DNA of 64,000 nt from positions 1,074,505 to 1,138,504 of the forward strand of contig NZ_KI911562.1 of assembly GCF_000515315.1 (NCBI RefSeq). Reading direction: 5' to 3'. Position numbers and translations under genes: made by a program. Below, in pieces: positions 8,107 through 17,656 of this stretch. The stretch's first letter is position 1. Every line of letters starts with the position of its first letter. A model generated the notes under the pieces. That model did not search any database. It was not told where the DNA came from and saw only the letters and a program-made list of their open reading frames with translations. This DNA comes from Asinibacterium sp. OR53. GTDB taxonomy: Bacteria; Bacteroidota; Bacteroidia; Chitinophagales; Chitinophagaceae.

Positions 8107-8511
8107 TTGGAACCACTTTCTGTTTTAAAAAGCCGTAAAAAGAACACCGTAACAAGGCTCTCACGCAATTCGAAGATCTTCAAGACCATTATCAAAGCTA
8201 TACAGGATAAGAAGGGAGAGAACATTGTGAGTCTGGACCTGCGAAAAATACCCGAAGCTTCGGCCGACTTTTTCATCGTTTGCCAGGCTTCCAGTGGCAT
8301 ACAGGTGAGGGCCATCAGCGATTATATCGAAGAACAGGTAAAACTCCTGTGCGAAGAAATTCCCTATAAACACGAAGGTAAGCAGGCTTTACAATGGGTG
8401 CTGATAGACTATGTGAACATTGTAGTACATGTGATGCGCCCTGAATCGAGGAAGTTCTACAGGCTGGAAGAGATGTGGAGCGATGCAGAGTCGCAGTTAC
8501 ACGAGCTATAA
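8107..8511 (+). CDS. rsfS: Ribosome silencing factor RsfS (TTG start)
   Basis: RsfS/Iojap binds ribosomal protein L14 and blocks subunit joining in poor conditions. The 134-residue product shows the family core: KKGENIVSLDL, ASADFFIVCQASSG, VRAISDYIEE, PYKHEG and WVLIDYVNIVVHV, ending RKFYRLEEMW. No ATG exists in this frame before the core; an in-frame stop lies directly upstream of TTG 8107, so TTG is the best start and gives a basic N-terminal extension of about 25 residues. The ATG at 8103 is in another frame and stops after 11 codons. ftsH follows 72 nt later on the same strand. Confidence 0.92.
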   Translation: MEPLSVLKSRKKNTVTRLSRNSKIFKTIIKAIQDKKGENIVSLDLRKIPEASADFFIVCQASSGIQVRAISDYIEEQVKLLCEEIPYKHEGKQALQWVLIDYVNIVVHVMRPESRKFYRLEEMWSDAESQLHEL

Positions 8512-8583
8512 TTGTTAAAATAAAAAGGAACGCCGAACGTTTACCACCAATAAACCTTATTATTACCAGAGAGAAGAACCGTT

Positions 8584-10629
8584 ATGTTACAGGAAAATAA
8601 GAATACGAAGCCGGGCATGCAGGACAAAGGCGATGGACCTCGCAAGGGATTCAAATTCAATCCCTACTGGGTTTATGCCATTATTGCCATCATCCTGCTT
8701 TCGGCGCAGTTCATGCGTTTTGCGCCCGACCTCACCCGTACCACGGAGCAGGAGTTCAAACAAAAAATGCTGATCAAGGGCGATGTGGAGAAGCTTGACC
8801 TGGTGACCAATAAACACGAGGTAAGGATTTATATCAAACAGGATAGCCTGGTAAAAGATTTCTATGTACAGAAATTCAAGCAGGTGCTTACAAAAGATAA
8901 AGTAAAACAGAGTCCCCTGTTTGTGTTTAAAGTGACCGATTGGACCGCTTTCCAGAGTGGCTTGGCCGATGTATATAAGACCTACAAGATAGAAGAAGTA
9001 CCCCAGAATGCGATTGAAGAAGCGGAATGGTTCAGTCCCGTTATCAATGCTGTATTCTCTCTCGGTCTTATCATTGTTGTATGGATACTGTTAATGCGTA
9101 AGATGGGCGGCCCCGCAGGCGGTGGCGGTCCGGGCGGCATTTTCAACATTGGCAAATCCAAAGCCACCCTGTTCGACAAAGGCGCCAAAGTGAACATCAC
9201 TTTTGCCGATGTAGCCGGTCTCGATGAAGCCAAAGTGGAAGTGATGGAGATCGTGGACTTCCTCAAAAACCCTAAAAAATATACCTCACTGGGTGGAAAG
9301 ATACCCAAAGGTGCGCTACTGGTGGGTCCTCCCGGAACCGGTAAAACCCTGCTGGCCAAAGCCATGGCGGGTGAAGCGCAGGTTCCTTTCTTCAGCCTCA
9401 GCGGTAGCGATTTCGTGGAAATGTTCGTGGGTGTAGGCGCCAGCCGCGTACGCGACCTGTTCAAACAAGCCCGCGAAAAAGCACCCTGTATCATTTTCAT
9501 TGATGAGATCGACGCCATCGGACGTGCCCGCGGACGCAATGCCATCATGAGCAACGACGAACGCGAGAATACATTGAACCAGTTGCTGGTAGAGATGGAT
9601 GGTTTTGGCGGTGATACGGGTATCATCATCCTCGCGGCCACTAACAGGCCCGATGTGCTGGACAGCGCGCTGTTGCGCCCCGGCCGTTTCGACAGGCAGA
9701 TATCGATCGACAGGCCCGATGTGAAAGGAAGGGAAGCGATCTTTAAAGTACACCTGGCCCCGATCAAAATTTCCGAAACACTCGACCTGCATAAACTAGC
9801 CGAACAAACACCTGGTTTCGCAGGTGCGGATATCGCCAACGTATGTAATGAAGCGGCGCTGATAGCAGCCCGTAAGAATAAAGAAGCGGTGGATATGAGC
9901 GATTTCCAGGATGCGATCGACAGGGTTATCGGCGGACTGGAAAAGAAAAACAAGATCATTGCGCCGAACGAGAAAGCCGTGATCGCGTACCATGAAGCCG
10001 GACATGCTATCTGTGGTTGGTTCCTGGAACACGCTTACCCGTTGTTGAAAGTAACCATCGTACCGCGCGGTACGGCAGCATTGGGGTATGCCCAATACAC
10101 GCCTACAGAGCAATACCTCTATACAACCGATCAGTTGATGGACCAGATCTGTATGACCCTGGGTGGACGCGCCGCAGAAGAGATATTCTTTGGTAAGATA
10201 TCTACCGGCGCAGCCAATGACCTGCAACAGATTACCAAGATCGCTTATAGTATGGTAACGGCTTATGGTATGAACAACAAAGTAGGAAACGTAAGTTTCT
10301 ACGATCCTTCGCAGGAGAATACCTTCACCAAACCTTACAGCGAAGAAACCGGCAAGATCATCGACGAAGAAGTAAGGAACATCATTGATGAAGCATATAA
10401 GCGCACTTTGAAGTTGCTCACAGAGAAAAAGCAGGAAGTAGAGATACTGGCGAAAGAACTGTTGGACAAAGAAGTGCTGCACAAGAGCGATGTGGAGGAA
10501 CTGATCGGAAGAAGACCTTTTGAAGAAAAGAAACTGCTGGAAGTATCGGCAGAACAGAGCAACGGCCATGCCGGACAGAATGCCCCCGGCGAAACCATTG
10601 CACCTCCTGAAACCACAGTGATTTCATAA
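8584..10629 (+). CDS. ftsH: ATP-dependent zinc metalloprotease FtsH
   Basis: The 681-residue membrane-anchored AAA+ protease degrades misassembled membrane proteins and regulatory targets. It has two membrane segments (about 28-45 and 155-172) flanking a periplasmic domain, a Gly/Pro-rich linker, Walker A GPPGTGKT, Walker [12 protein letters not shown], the second region of homology [19 protein letters not shown], and the zinc site HEAGH near residue 474. The C-terminal tail is polar and variable. Its TAA stop overlaps the ATG of the next gene by one base, so translation of the two is probably coupled. Confidence 0.98.
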   Translation: MLQENKNTKPGMQDKGDGPRKGFKFNPYWVYAIIAIILLSAQFMRFAPDLTRTTEQEFKQKMLIKGDVEKLDLVTNKHEVRIYIKQDSLVKDFYVQKFKQVLTKDKVKQSPLFVFKVTDWTAFQSGLADVYKTYKIEEVPQNAIEEAEWFSPVINAVFSLGLIIVVWILLMRKMGGPAGGGGPGGIFNIGKSKATLFDKGAKVNITFADVAGLDEAKVEVMEIVDFLKNPKKYTSLGGKIPKGALLVGPPGTGKTLLAKAMAGEAQVPFFSLSGSDFVEMFVGVGASRVRDLFKQAREKAPCIIFIDEIDAIGRARGRNAIMSNDERENTLNQLLVEMDGFGGDTGIIILAATNRPDVLDSALLRPGRFDRQISIDRPDVKGREAIFKVHLAPIKISETLDLHKLAEQTPGFAGADIANVCNEAALIAARKNKEAVDMSDFQDAIDRVIGGLEKKNKIIAPNEKAVIAYHEAGHAICGWFLEHAYPLLKVTIVPRGTAALGYAQYTPTEQYLYTTDQLMDQICMTLGGRAAEEIFFGKISTGAANDLQQITKIAYSMVTAYGMNNKVGNVSFYDPSQENTFTKPYSEETGKIIDEEVRNIIDEAYKRTLKLLTEKKQEVEILAKELLDKEVLHKSDVEELIGRRPFEEKKLLEVSAEQSNGHAGQNAPGETIAPPETTVIS

Positions 10630-11261
10630 TGACAAATACAGCTAAGAAAAGTATACTGCAAAAAATAAAACAGGCACTGGGTCAACCGGTGCCTGTTCCC
10701 TTTCCTGAAAGTGCGGGCAGTTCCAGTGTATTCCAGCCACAGCAACAGGAACTGGAGATTGCCTTTGCAGAGAATTTCAACAAGCTGCAGGGGCGGTTTT
10801 CATTTTGTACGAGTGAAAAAGAGCTGGCGTCTCAACTGGGTATGCTGGCTATACAGCGCAAGTGGACGTCGGTCTATTGCAGGGAAGCCGATTTGAAAAA
10901 AAGACTTACAGATGCAGGTTTTGCGGCCATGACAGCACCCGATGTGCAAAGCTGTGATGTGGCCATTACAGGTTGTGAATGCCTGGTAGCCAGAACAGGC
11001 AGCCTGTTGATGAGCAGCGGCCAGCAAAGCGGGCGTACCGTAAGTGTGTACGCCCCGGTGCATATTTGCATCGCCTACACCGATCAGCTGGTATACGATA
11101 TTGCCGACGCGATAGAAAAAATGCGGCACAAATACAACACACAAATGCCATCACTCATCACGCTGGCCAGCGGCCCGAGCCGTACCGCCGATATCGAAAA
11201 AACATTGGTAGTAGGGGTACATGGCCCTAAAGAAGTGTTCTGCTTCCTGGTAGAACGCTGA
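10629..11261 (+). CDS. LUD domain protein, LutC/YkgG-like
   Basis: A 210-residue protein with a LUD domain (about 70-208), the fold of LutC, the small subunit of the three-gene lactate utilisation oxidase. Typical LUD segments are the ITGCECLVARTGSLLMSSG stretch and the TLASGPSRTADIE segment near the end. The LutA and LutB partners are absent here; instead it overlaps the ftsH stop by one base. In Bacteroidota a lone LUD protein beside ftsH is plausible as a conserved neighbour, but its role is not known. It lacks a signal peptide and is probably cytoplasmic. Confidence 0.8.
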   Translation: MTNTAKKSILQKIKQALGQPVPVPFPESAGSSSVFQPQQQELEIAFAENFNKLQGRFSFCTSEKELASQLGMLAIQRKWTSVYCREADLKKRLTDAGFAAMTAPDVQSCDVAITGCECLVARTGSLLMSSGQQSGRTVSVYAPVHICIAYTDQLVYDIADAIEKMRHKYNTQMPSLITLASGPSRTADIEKTLVVGVHGPKEVFCFLVER

Positions 11262-11288
11262 TGAGTCAATGATAGAAATACCTGATCA

Positions 11289-12047
11289 ATGGATGTAACA
11301 ACAACCAAGAAAATATATTTTTTATCAGATTTTCATTTGGGTGCGCCTGATTTTGAGAGCAGCCTGGTGAGAGAGAAAAAAGTAGTGGGTTTTTTAGACA
11401 GCATCAAAGCAGATGCTGCGGAAATATTTATTGTGGGCGATATTTTTGATTTCTGGTATGAATACAAAGCAGTGGTTCCCAAAGGGTATACGCGCCTGCT
11501 GGGTAAACTGGCAGAATTGACCGATAGTGGTATCAAAGTGCATGTATTTGTTGGCAATCACGATATGTGGATGAGCGGATATTTTGAAAAAGAACTGAAC
11601 ATCCCGGTATACCACGAGCCGAAAGTATTCGAACGCAACGGCAAACAATTCTACATTGGCCATGGAGACGGACTGGGGCCGGGCGACAAAGGCTATAAAT
11701 TCATCAAAAAAATATTCCGCAGTCCGCTGTGCCAATGGTTATTCGGACAACTGCACCCTACCTGGGGTATAGGGCTGGCCAATTATTTCAGCCGTAAAAG
11801 CCGTGAGAAGACGGGTTCTGCCGACCAACATTTCCTCGGTGAAGACAACGAATGGCTGATCATTTACTCCAAAGAAGTGCTTAGGCAAAAGCATTTTGAT
11901 TATTTCATCTTCGGGCATCGCCACTACCCCATTGATTTTAAGCTGAGCGATAACAGCCGCTACATCAACCTGGGCGATTGGATACGCACTTTCACTTATG
12001 CCAGTTTCGACGGAACCGATGTGCAACTGCACGAATGGAAACACTAA
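11289..12047 (+). CDS. lpxH: UDP-2,3-diacylglucosamine diphosphatase
   Basis: A 252-residue calcineurin-like metallophosphoesterase that makes lipid X in lipid A synthesis at the inner face of the membrane. The metal-ligand motifs appear in order: SDFHLG (D-x-H), VGDIFDFW (GD), VGNHDMW (GNHD), GHGDG and FGHRHYP (GHxH). The FDFW variant is characteristic of the LpxH group. Position is 27 nt after the LUD gene and 25 nt before the channel gene on the same strand. Confidence 0.9.
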   Translation: MDVTTTKKIYFLSDFHLGAPDFESSLVREKKVVGFLDSIKADAAEIFIVGDIFDFWYEYKAVVPKGYTRLLGKLAELTDSGIKVHVFVGNHDMWMSGYFEKELNIPVYHEPKVFERNGKQFYIGHGDGLGPGDKGYKFIKKIFRSPLCQWLFGQLHPTWGIGLANYFSRKSREKTGSADQHFLGEDNEWLIIYSKEVLRQKHFDYFIFGHRHYPIDFKLSDNSRYINLGDWIRTFTYASFDGTDVQLHEWKH

Positions 12048-12072
12048 GACCGGTTCTTCGTAACTTGCAGAT

Positions 12073-13176
12073 ATGAAGAAATTCTTGCAGCAGGAGTTCC
12101 TAAACAATACCCTCGAAGCTTATTTATATGTAGCAGGTACGATATTGCTGGTGCTGCTTTGCAAAAGGATCATCACCAAATTCCTGGCCAGGCTCATTTA
12201 CCGGTGGACAATGGCCAAAGAAGGTAAGGCTGTTGGCCCACAATCCTTCCTCGACCTGGTGGTGGGGCCCTTGGAGACTTTCCTGGTACTACTCATTTCC
12301 ATGATTGCATTGGATAAGTTAACCTTTCCAAGTGCCCTTGACTTCAGGATATTTCATGTTACTTCCAGGCAATTGACCGATTCCATTTCCGACGGGGTAC
12401 TGATCGGTGTTTTTATATGGCTATGTCTGCGCATCATCGATTTCCTGGCTTTGATATTAAAAGAAAGGGCCCATAAAACAACGGGACAGGCAGATAACCA
12501 ACTGATCGGTTTTATCAAAGATTTTGTGAAAGCCATACTGGTGATCATGGGCGTGCTACTCATCATACGCGCTTCATTTCATCAGAATATCAGTAGCGTA
12601 CTCACCGGCTTAAGCCTCGTGGGTGCCGCAGTGGCCCTGGCTACAAAAGAGAGCATGGAGAACCTGATCGCTTCTTTCATCATCTTCTTTGATAAACCTT
12701 TTAAAACAGGCGACCTTGTAAAAGTGAGCGGCTTTACCGGTAATATTGAAAAAATAGGTTTGCGCAGCACCCGCATCCGCACCATGGACAAAACTTTTAT
12801 CACGGTGCCTAATAAACAAATGGTAGACACCATCATTGACAATATTACCCTTCGCACACAAAGAAAAGTGGAACTCAGACTGGAGCTGGAACTCAGCGCT
12901 ACCGCCGATCAACTGGCGAGTCTAACGCCGGCTATCAAAAACATCCTGCAAAAGCCCGAAATAGAAAACAAAGTGGTGTACCTGATGGATACGGGCAAGA
13001 ATGCACATATCATGGCAGTGGATTATTTCTCTACCATGGAACAGCCCATAGAAGATTTTTTCCGCATGCGCGAACAGGTGAACCTGGAAGTGATTGGGCT
13101 GCTCGAAAAAAATGGCATTGGTCTGGCTGCTTCATCAACCGATGTGGTGGTGCATAACAACAAAAACAACGCCTGA
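12073..13176 (+). CDS. MscS-family small-conductance mechanosensitive channel
   Basis: A 367-residue inner-membrane channel that releases solutes on hypo-osmotic shock. It has four or five hydrophobic segments; the pore-lining TM3 and following beta domain show the family signature GLSLVGAAVALATKESMEN and SFIIFFDKPFKTGDLVKV. The C-terminal third is the cytoplasmic alpha/beta vestibule. A TAACTTG sequence (one T shorter than the -7 consensus) at 12061-12067 lies 5 nt before the ATG. The gene ends 2 nt from the stop of the convergent merR gene. Confidence 0.93.
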   Translation: MKKFLQQEFLNNTLEAYLYVAGTILLVLLCKRIITKFLARLIYRWTMAKEGKAVGPQSFLDLVVGPLETFLVLLISMIALDKLTFPSALDFRIFHVTSRQLTDSISDGVLIGVFIWLCLRIIDFLALILKERAHKTTGQADNQLIGFIKDFVKAILVIMGVLLIIRASFHQNISSVLTGLSLVGAAVALATKESMENLIASFIIFFDKPFKTGDLVKVSGFTGNIEKIGLRSTRIRTMDKTFITVPNKQMVDTIIDNITLRTQRKVELRLELELSATADQLASLTPAIKNILQKPEIENKVVYLMDTGKNAHIMAVDYFSTMEQPIEDFFRMREQVNLEVIGLLEKNGIGLAASSTDVVVHNNKNNA

Positions 13177-13178
13177 TA

Positions 13179-13868
13179 TCAAAGGGTTGCTTTCAGTTCC
13201 AGCAAGAAAGATTTGAATTTGGTCAATGATTGCACCAACTGGGTTTGGGTATCTACTTTCTTTTTATTGGTCTTGAGGTAATTACGTGCACCGGCAATCG
13301 AAAACTTACGCTGGCGCAGCAGGTAATAAATAAGTTGCAGGTTCCTGATGTCTTCCGCGCGGAATAAACGATCGCCTTTGCGGGTCTTGCGCGGTTGTAA
13401 TATATCGAACTCGTTTTCCCAGTAACGCAAAAGCGAAGTATTTACATTGAACCAGCCGGCTACTTCACTGATGGAATAATAAAGTTTCTGTTTGAGGACT
13501 TCTTCATCGGGTACGTTGATGAGATCCACTTCACTGTCGATCTCCTTGAAAGATTTACGTCCTCTTTTACCGGTTGTTTTGGCTCTGGTAACAACAGGAT
13601 GCGTTGAAGCGGGAACAGCTGCAACAGCTGGAACTGGGTCAGGAGCAACTGCAACAGGTAGTGCAGGCTCTTCTTTTTTAGGTGCAGCCTTCGGTTTGAT
13701 CTTTACCACGATGCGCTCATCGGCAAAGACCACCGGCTCACTCGGAATGGCTTTTGGCTCTTCCGGCACAGGTACTATGGTCACTGGTTCTTCCATGACA
13801 TCCTCCTCCATCACAGGGCTTTCCGGCATCGCCGAAAACATGTCTAATTGCAAAAGGTTCTTTCGCAT
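13179..13868 (-). CDS. MerR-family regulator with long acidic/Pro-rich N-terminal region
   Basis: The 229-residue protein has a MerR-type winged HTH at the C-terminal side (about 128-200): YYSISEVAGWFNVNTSLLRYWE, then the basic wing, RLFRAEDIRNLQLIYYLL and a short dimerisation helix. Before it lies about 120 residues rich in Glu, Pro, Val and Ala with basic clusters, low in predicted structure. MerR proteins normally carry the HTH at the N terminus and sense effectors at the C terminus, so this inverted layout differs from classical members. No Cys-rich metal site is visible. Target genes are unknown. Confidence 0.85.
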   Translation of the reverse strand: MRKNLLQLDMFSAMPESPVMEEDVMEEPVTIVPVPEEPKAIPSEPVVFADERIVVKIKPKAAPKKEEPALPVAVAPDPVPAVAAVPASTHPVVTRAKTTGKRGRKSFKEIDSEVDLINVPDEEVLKQKLYYSISEVAGWFNVNTSLLRYWENEFDILQPRKTRKGDRLFRAEDIRNLQLIYYLLRQRKFSIAGARNYLKTNKKKVDTQTQLVQSLTKFKSFLLELKATL

Positions 13869-13965
13869 GGTATAAAAGTACTACAACAAAATGTCAGCAT
13901 ATTGTTCAGCCTGGCATAAGTGGAAAAGATGTTAAGTATCTTGCAATAATATCCATCTCTTCCGT

Positions 13966-14817
13966 ATGGCACCCATCCAAACGATATGCGTATGTGGCGC
14001 CGGCACCATGGGCAGTGGTATCGCCCAGGTTTCGGCCGCAGCAGGCTTTTCCACCATCCTCTTCGATGTCAACGAAACCATGCTTGAAAAAAGCAAAGCT
14101 TCTATTGAAAAGAATCTGCTGAAACTATCCGAAAGAGGAAAATTGCCCCCTGATGAAGTGAATAAAATACTGGATCGTATGGTATTCACTGCATCCATTG
14201 ACCATTGCCGCGCAGACCTGATTATTGAAGCCATCATTGAAGAAAGAGAAGCCAAAGCAACACTTTTCCGTCAATTGGCGGCCATCAACCAGGATGATTG
14301 CATACTGGCTACCAATACCTCTTCCATACCTGTAAGTGAAGTAGCAACAACCATACCAGTCCCGGCGAGATTTGCAGGGATGCATTTTTTTAACCCGGCC
14401 CCACTGATGAAACTGGTGGAACTGATCAAAGGAAAACAGACCAGCGAAGAAACCATCAACCGGCTGATAGCCGTATCAAAACAGATGAATAAAACGCCGG
14501 TGGTATGCAAAGACTCGCCGGGGTTCATTGTGAACCGGGTGGCCCGCCATTATTACCTCGAAGCCATGCGGCTGGTGGAGACCGGCAAGGCCGATATAGC
14601 TACTGTTGATAGCATTATGGAGGCATCGGGCTTCAAAATGGGGCCGTTCAGGTTGATGGACCTGATTGGCATGGATATCAATTACAACGTGAGCCGGATC
14701 GTTTGGGAAGCGCTTGGCAAACCCGAAAGACTCCATCCCTCGCCCTTGCAAAAATCAAAAGTAGATGCGGGGGAACTGGGCCGGAAAACAGGGAAAGGAT
14801 TTTATGAATATATTTAA
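13966..14817 (+). CDS. hbd: 3-hydroxybutyryl-CoA dehydrogenase family
   Basis: A 283-residue NAD(P)-dependent 3-hydroxyacyl-CoA dehydrogenase without a hydratase domain. The Rossmann motif GAGTMGSGIAQ opens the protein, the catalytic His lies in GMHFFNPAPLMKLVE, and SPGFIVNRV starts the C-terminal helical dimer domain. Such enzymes act in butanoate/PHB metabolism or in phenylacetate and fatty acid oxidation; the neighbours do not say which. A lipoprotein peptidase gene follows 19 nt later on the same strand. Confidence 0.92.
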   Translation: MAPIQTICVCGAGTMGSGIAQVSAAAGFSTILFDVNETMLEKSKASIEKNLLKLSERGKLPPDEVNKILDRMVFTASIDHCRADLIIEAIIEEREAKATLFRQLAAINQDDCILATNTSSIPVSEVATTIPVPARFAGMHFFNPAPLMKLVELIKGKQTSEETINRLIAVSKQMNKTPVVCKDSPGFIVNRVARHYYLEAMRLVETGKADIATVDSIMEASGFKMGPFRLMDLIGMDINYNVSRIVWEALGKPERLHPSPLQKSKVDAGELGRKTGKGFYEYI

Positions 14818-14836
14818 GTCTAAGCACAATCGCCTT

Positions 14837-16612
14837 ATGAAAAAAATAACATACTTATTAGGGATCGTTTCCCTTTTTGCCTCCTGCAAGTTGAGCAACA
14901 ACAACCAGAATGGGGCCGACAACAAAGAGCTGGCTGCCATGCTCGACAAATATTATGAAGAGCGCATGCAATTGTTTCCTGTGGAAGCCACTGTCAATGG
15001 GGATAACCGGTATAACGACAAGCTCTACGCCGATTTTACCGACAGCTATCGCAAAAAACTAAAAGATTTTTACAGCAACTACCTCGTTTACATCACGCAT
15101 TTTAACAGGGAGAGCCTCAATGACAACGACCGCCTCAGCTATGATATATTCAAGCGTGAAATGGACATCAACCTGGAAGGCCTCGGCTTCAACGATAACC
15201 TGATGCCCATGGACCAATTCGAAAGCATGCACCTGGTATTTGGCCAGTTCGGCAGCGGCAGTGTGATTCAACCTTTCAAAACAGTGAAAGATTATGAAGA
15301 CTGGATCAAACGGGCAACGGCATTCAGCGGCTATGCCGATAGTGCCATTGTTTATTTCAGGAAAGGTATTGCAGCCAATACGGTACTACCGGAAAAACTG
15401 GTCATCAAAATGATTCCCCAGATGGAATCGATGGTCGTGCCTGATGCGAAGAACAGCCTGTTTTACGGGCCCATCACCCACTTGCCTGCCGGTTTCAGTG
15501 AGGCCGATAAAAAAAGATTCACCAACGATTATGTGAAGCTCATCAACGAAGAGATCACACCGGCCTATAAGCGGCTGGCCGATTTTCTGAAACAGGAATA
15601 CCTGCCCAAAGCCAGAAAAACAACCGGTATCAGCGATATACCCAATGGCTTGAAATACTACCGGTACCGCATCAAAGATCAAACCACTACCGATAAAACA
15701 CCCGATGAAATTTACCAAACAGGACTTTCTGAAGTGAAACGCATCCGCACAGAAATGGAGCGGATCAAAACGGAAGTTGGGTTCAATGGCGATCTGAAGG
15801 CTTTCTTCGAATACATGAAGACCGATAAAAAATTCATGCCATACAAAACGCCGCAGGAAATATTGGCCGCGTTTGAAAAGATACACCAGACCATGGAGCC
15901 GAACCTGAAAAAGATGTTCGGCCATACGCCCAAAACACCTTTCGAGATCAGGCAAACGGAAGCTTTCCGCGCAGCCAGTGCCAGCGCAGAATACAACCAG
16001 GGCAGTGCCGATGGCACACGTCCGGGTATCTTTTATATTCCCATTCTCGACGCTACCAAATTCAATACCACCAGCGGTATGGAGAGCCTGTTTCTGCACG
16101 AAGCCATTCCGGGGCACCACTACCAGATCAGCCTGCAGCAGGAGAACCAGGGCCTGCCCAAATTCAGGCGTTTTGGCGGCAATAATGCCTATGCAGAAGG
16201 ATGGGCGCTTTACTGCGAGAGCCTGGGAAAAGAATTAGGCTTGTACACCGATCCTTACCAATACATGGGAGCGCTGGGTGATGAGATACACCGGGCCATC
16301 AGGCTGGTGGTGGATGTAGGCATGCATGCCAGGGGCATGACACGTGAGCAGGCTATCCAGTATATGATGGATAATGAACCAATCAGTGAAGAAGGAGCCA
16401 CCGCCGAAATAGAAAGATATATGGCCATACCGGCGCAGGCATTGGGTTATAAGGTTGGCGCACTCAAGATCAGGGAGCTGCGTACCAAGTATGAAAAACA
16501 ACTGGGCAATCGATTCAGCCTCTCAGACTTTCACGATAATATCCTGAAAGATGGTAACATGCCCCTGGATGTGCTGGAGAAAAAAATGGACGCCTGGGCT
16601 GCGAAGTTCTAA
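14837..16612 (+). CDS. DUF885 family lipoprotein, putative zinc peptidase
   Basis: From MKKITYLLG this is a 591-residue lipoprotein with lipobox SLFASC, so it sits in the envelope. The family-typical metal site appears as FLHEAIPGHHYQ (HExxxGHH-like) followed by a downstream EGWALYCESLG glutamate segment, arranged as in DUF885 metallopeptidases. Length is normal. The frame is open further upstream inside the dehydrogenase gene (from 14765), but the lipoprotein signal fixes the start at 14837. Substrate unknown. Confidence 0.88.
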   Translation: MKKITYLLGIVSLFASCKLSNNNQNGADNKELAAMLDKYYEERMQLFPVEATVNGDNRYNDKLYADFTDSYRKKLKDFYSNYLVYITHFNRESLNDNDRLSYDIFKREMDINLEGLGFNDNLMPMDQFESMHLVFGQFGSGSVIQPFKTVKDYEDWIKRATAFSGYADSAIVYFRKGIAANTVLPEKLVIKMIPQMESMVVPDAKNSLFYGPITHLPAGFSEADKKRFTNDYVKLINEEITPAYKRLADFLKQEYLPKARKTTGISDIPNGLKYYRYRIKDQTTTDKTPDEIYQTGLSEVKRIRTEMERIKTEVGFNGDLKAFFEYMKTDKKFMPYKTPQEILAAFEKIHQTMEPNLKKMFGHTPKTPFEIRQTEAFRAASASAEYNQGSADGTRPGIFYIPILDATKFNTTSGMESLFLHEAIPGHHYQISLQQENQGLPKFRRFGGNNAYAEGWALYCESLGKELGLYTDPYQYMGALGDEIHRAIRLVVDVGMHARGMTREQAIQYMMDNEPISEEGATAEIERYMAIPAQALGYKVGALKIRELRTKYEKQLGNRFSLSDFHDNILKDGNMPLDVLEKKMDAWAAKF

Positions 16613-16617
16613 TTTTG
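16610..16617 (+). promoter_or_regulatory. -7 promoter element 3 nt before the glycosyltransferase ATG
   Basis: TAATTTTG matches TAnnTTTG, starts on the TAA stop of the DUF885 gene, and leaves 3 nt before the ATG at 16621; a leaderless transcript is predicted if it is used. Confidence 0.4.
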
Positions 16618-16620
16618 CGT

Positions 16621-17604
16621 ATGCGCATCGCTGTTAACCGTTTTTCACAGGCTGGCCAACAGCCCTCTACATACCATCATTATATCGTACAACTCTTCAG
16701 CCGGTTGAGCCTTGACCGGCCGGCTGAAGAGTTTGTTTTTATTGATGAGAAACACAACAACCCGCCACATCCCCAACCCGGCCTGTGGGTGAAACAACCC
16801 GCCGATGCCAGTATGCGAACCACCATACCACAAATATTGATTGCCGATGATTGGGTGGTGCCAGGCAGCTTTTTTCGGAAATGGCTGGTGCCGCTGAAAC
16901 TGCGCAAAGCAAAACAGGTAATAACCCTCTCGGCTTTTGTAAAAGATAAACTGGTGAATGAATACCGTATCCCGGCATCACAGGTAACGGTATTGCCCGG
17001 TGCGCCTGATCCTTTATTGCAGCCGGCCGACTGGCAACAGAAAGAAACCATCAAAGCTGCTTATGCAGAAGGGCGGGAATATTTCCTGGTCAGCGGAGGC
17101 ATGTACCAGGACGCGCTTTTATTAAATCTCCTGAAAGCTTTCTCCCAGTTCAAAAAATGGCAGCACAGCAATATGAAGCTGATCATTACCGGTACGGTAT
17201 CCAAACAACACGCCGGTCTTGCAGAAAAGCTTGCTACATATAAATACAGGGAAGATGTAGTATTGACCGGCTTGCTTCCAGCAGCAGCAAGCACCCTGTT
17301 GATAACGGCAGCGTATGCGCTGGTTCATACCACTGCACCCTGTGCATCGGAGCTGATCATGCTGGATGCCATGCAGGCGGGTATCCCTGTTATTGCAGCA
17401 GAAAATAATAACCTGCCGGAAACAGGTGGCGATGCGGTCCTGTATGCAGATCCGGCCAACCCGGAAACCATCGGCAAGCAGATGCTTGCGCTGTACAAGG
17501 ATGAAAACCTGCGCGGACAATACATCGAAAAAGGAAAAGAAAAGGCTGCACAATTTAGCTGGGCAACTACTGCAAAAGCATTCTGGCAACTGTTGGTTTC
17601 ATGA
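16621..17604 (+). CDS. Glycosyltransferase, GT4-like
   Basis: A 327-residue GT-B fold glycosyltransferase. The C-terminal nucleotide-sugar domain shows VSGGMYQDALLLNLLKAF, TGLLPAAA, and the acceptor/donor loop SELIMLDAMQAGIPVIAAENNNLPETGGDA, in which the ExxxxxxE-type glutamates of GT4 enzymes can be aligned (E near residues 251 and 272). The N-terminal domain is short. It has no signal peptide and probably acts at the cytoplasmic face in surface polysaccharide synthesis. The ORF also contains a TTG two codons upstream, inside the promoter box; ATG at 16621 is preferred. Confidence 0.85.
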   Translation: MRIAVNRFSQAGQQPSTYHHYIVQLFSRLSLDRPAEEFVFIDEKHNNPPHPQPGLWVKQPADASMRTTIPQILIADDWVVPGSFFRKWLVPLKLRKAKQVITLSAFVKDKLVNEYRIPASQVTVLPGAPDPLLQPADWQQKETIKAAYAEGREYFLVSGGMYQDALLLNLLKAFSQFKKWQHSNMKLIITGTVSKQHAGLAEKLATYKYREDVVLTGLLPAAASTLLITAAYALVHTTAPCASELIMLDAMQAGIPVIAAENNNLPETGGDAVLYADPANPETIGKQMLALYKDENLRGQYIEKGKEKAAQFSWATTAKAFWQLLVS

Positions 17605-17629
17605 AAATGGGCGATTCAGGGATTCCTAG

Positions 17630-17637
17630 TACTTTTG
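17630..17637 (+). promoter_or_regulatory. -7 promoter element of gldC
   Basis: TACTTTTG matches TAnnTTTG and ends 19 nt before the gldC ATG at 17657. Confidence 0.5.
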
Positions 17638-17656
17638 CGGTTCTCAATCAATTCAG

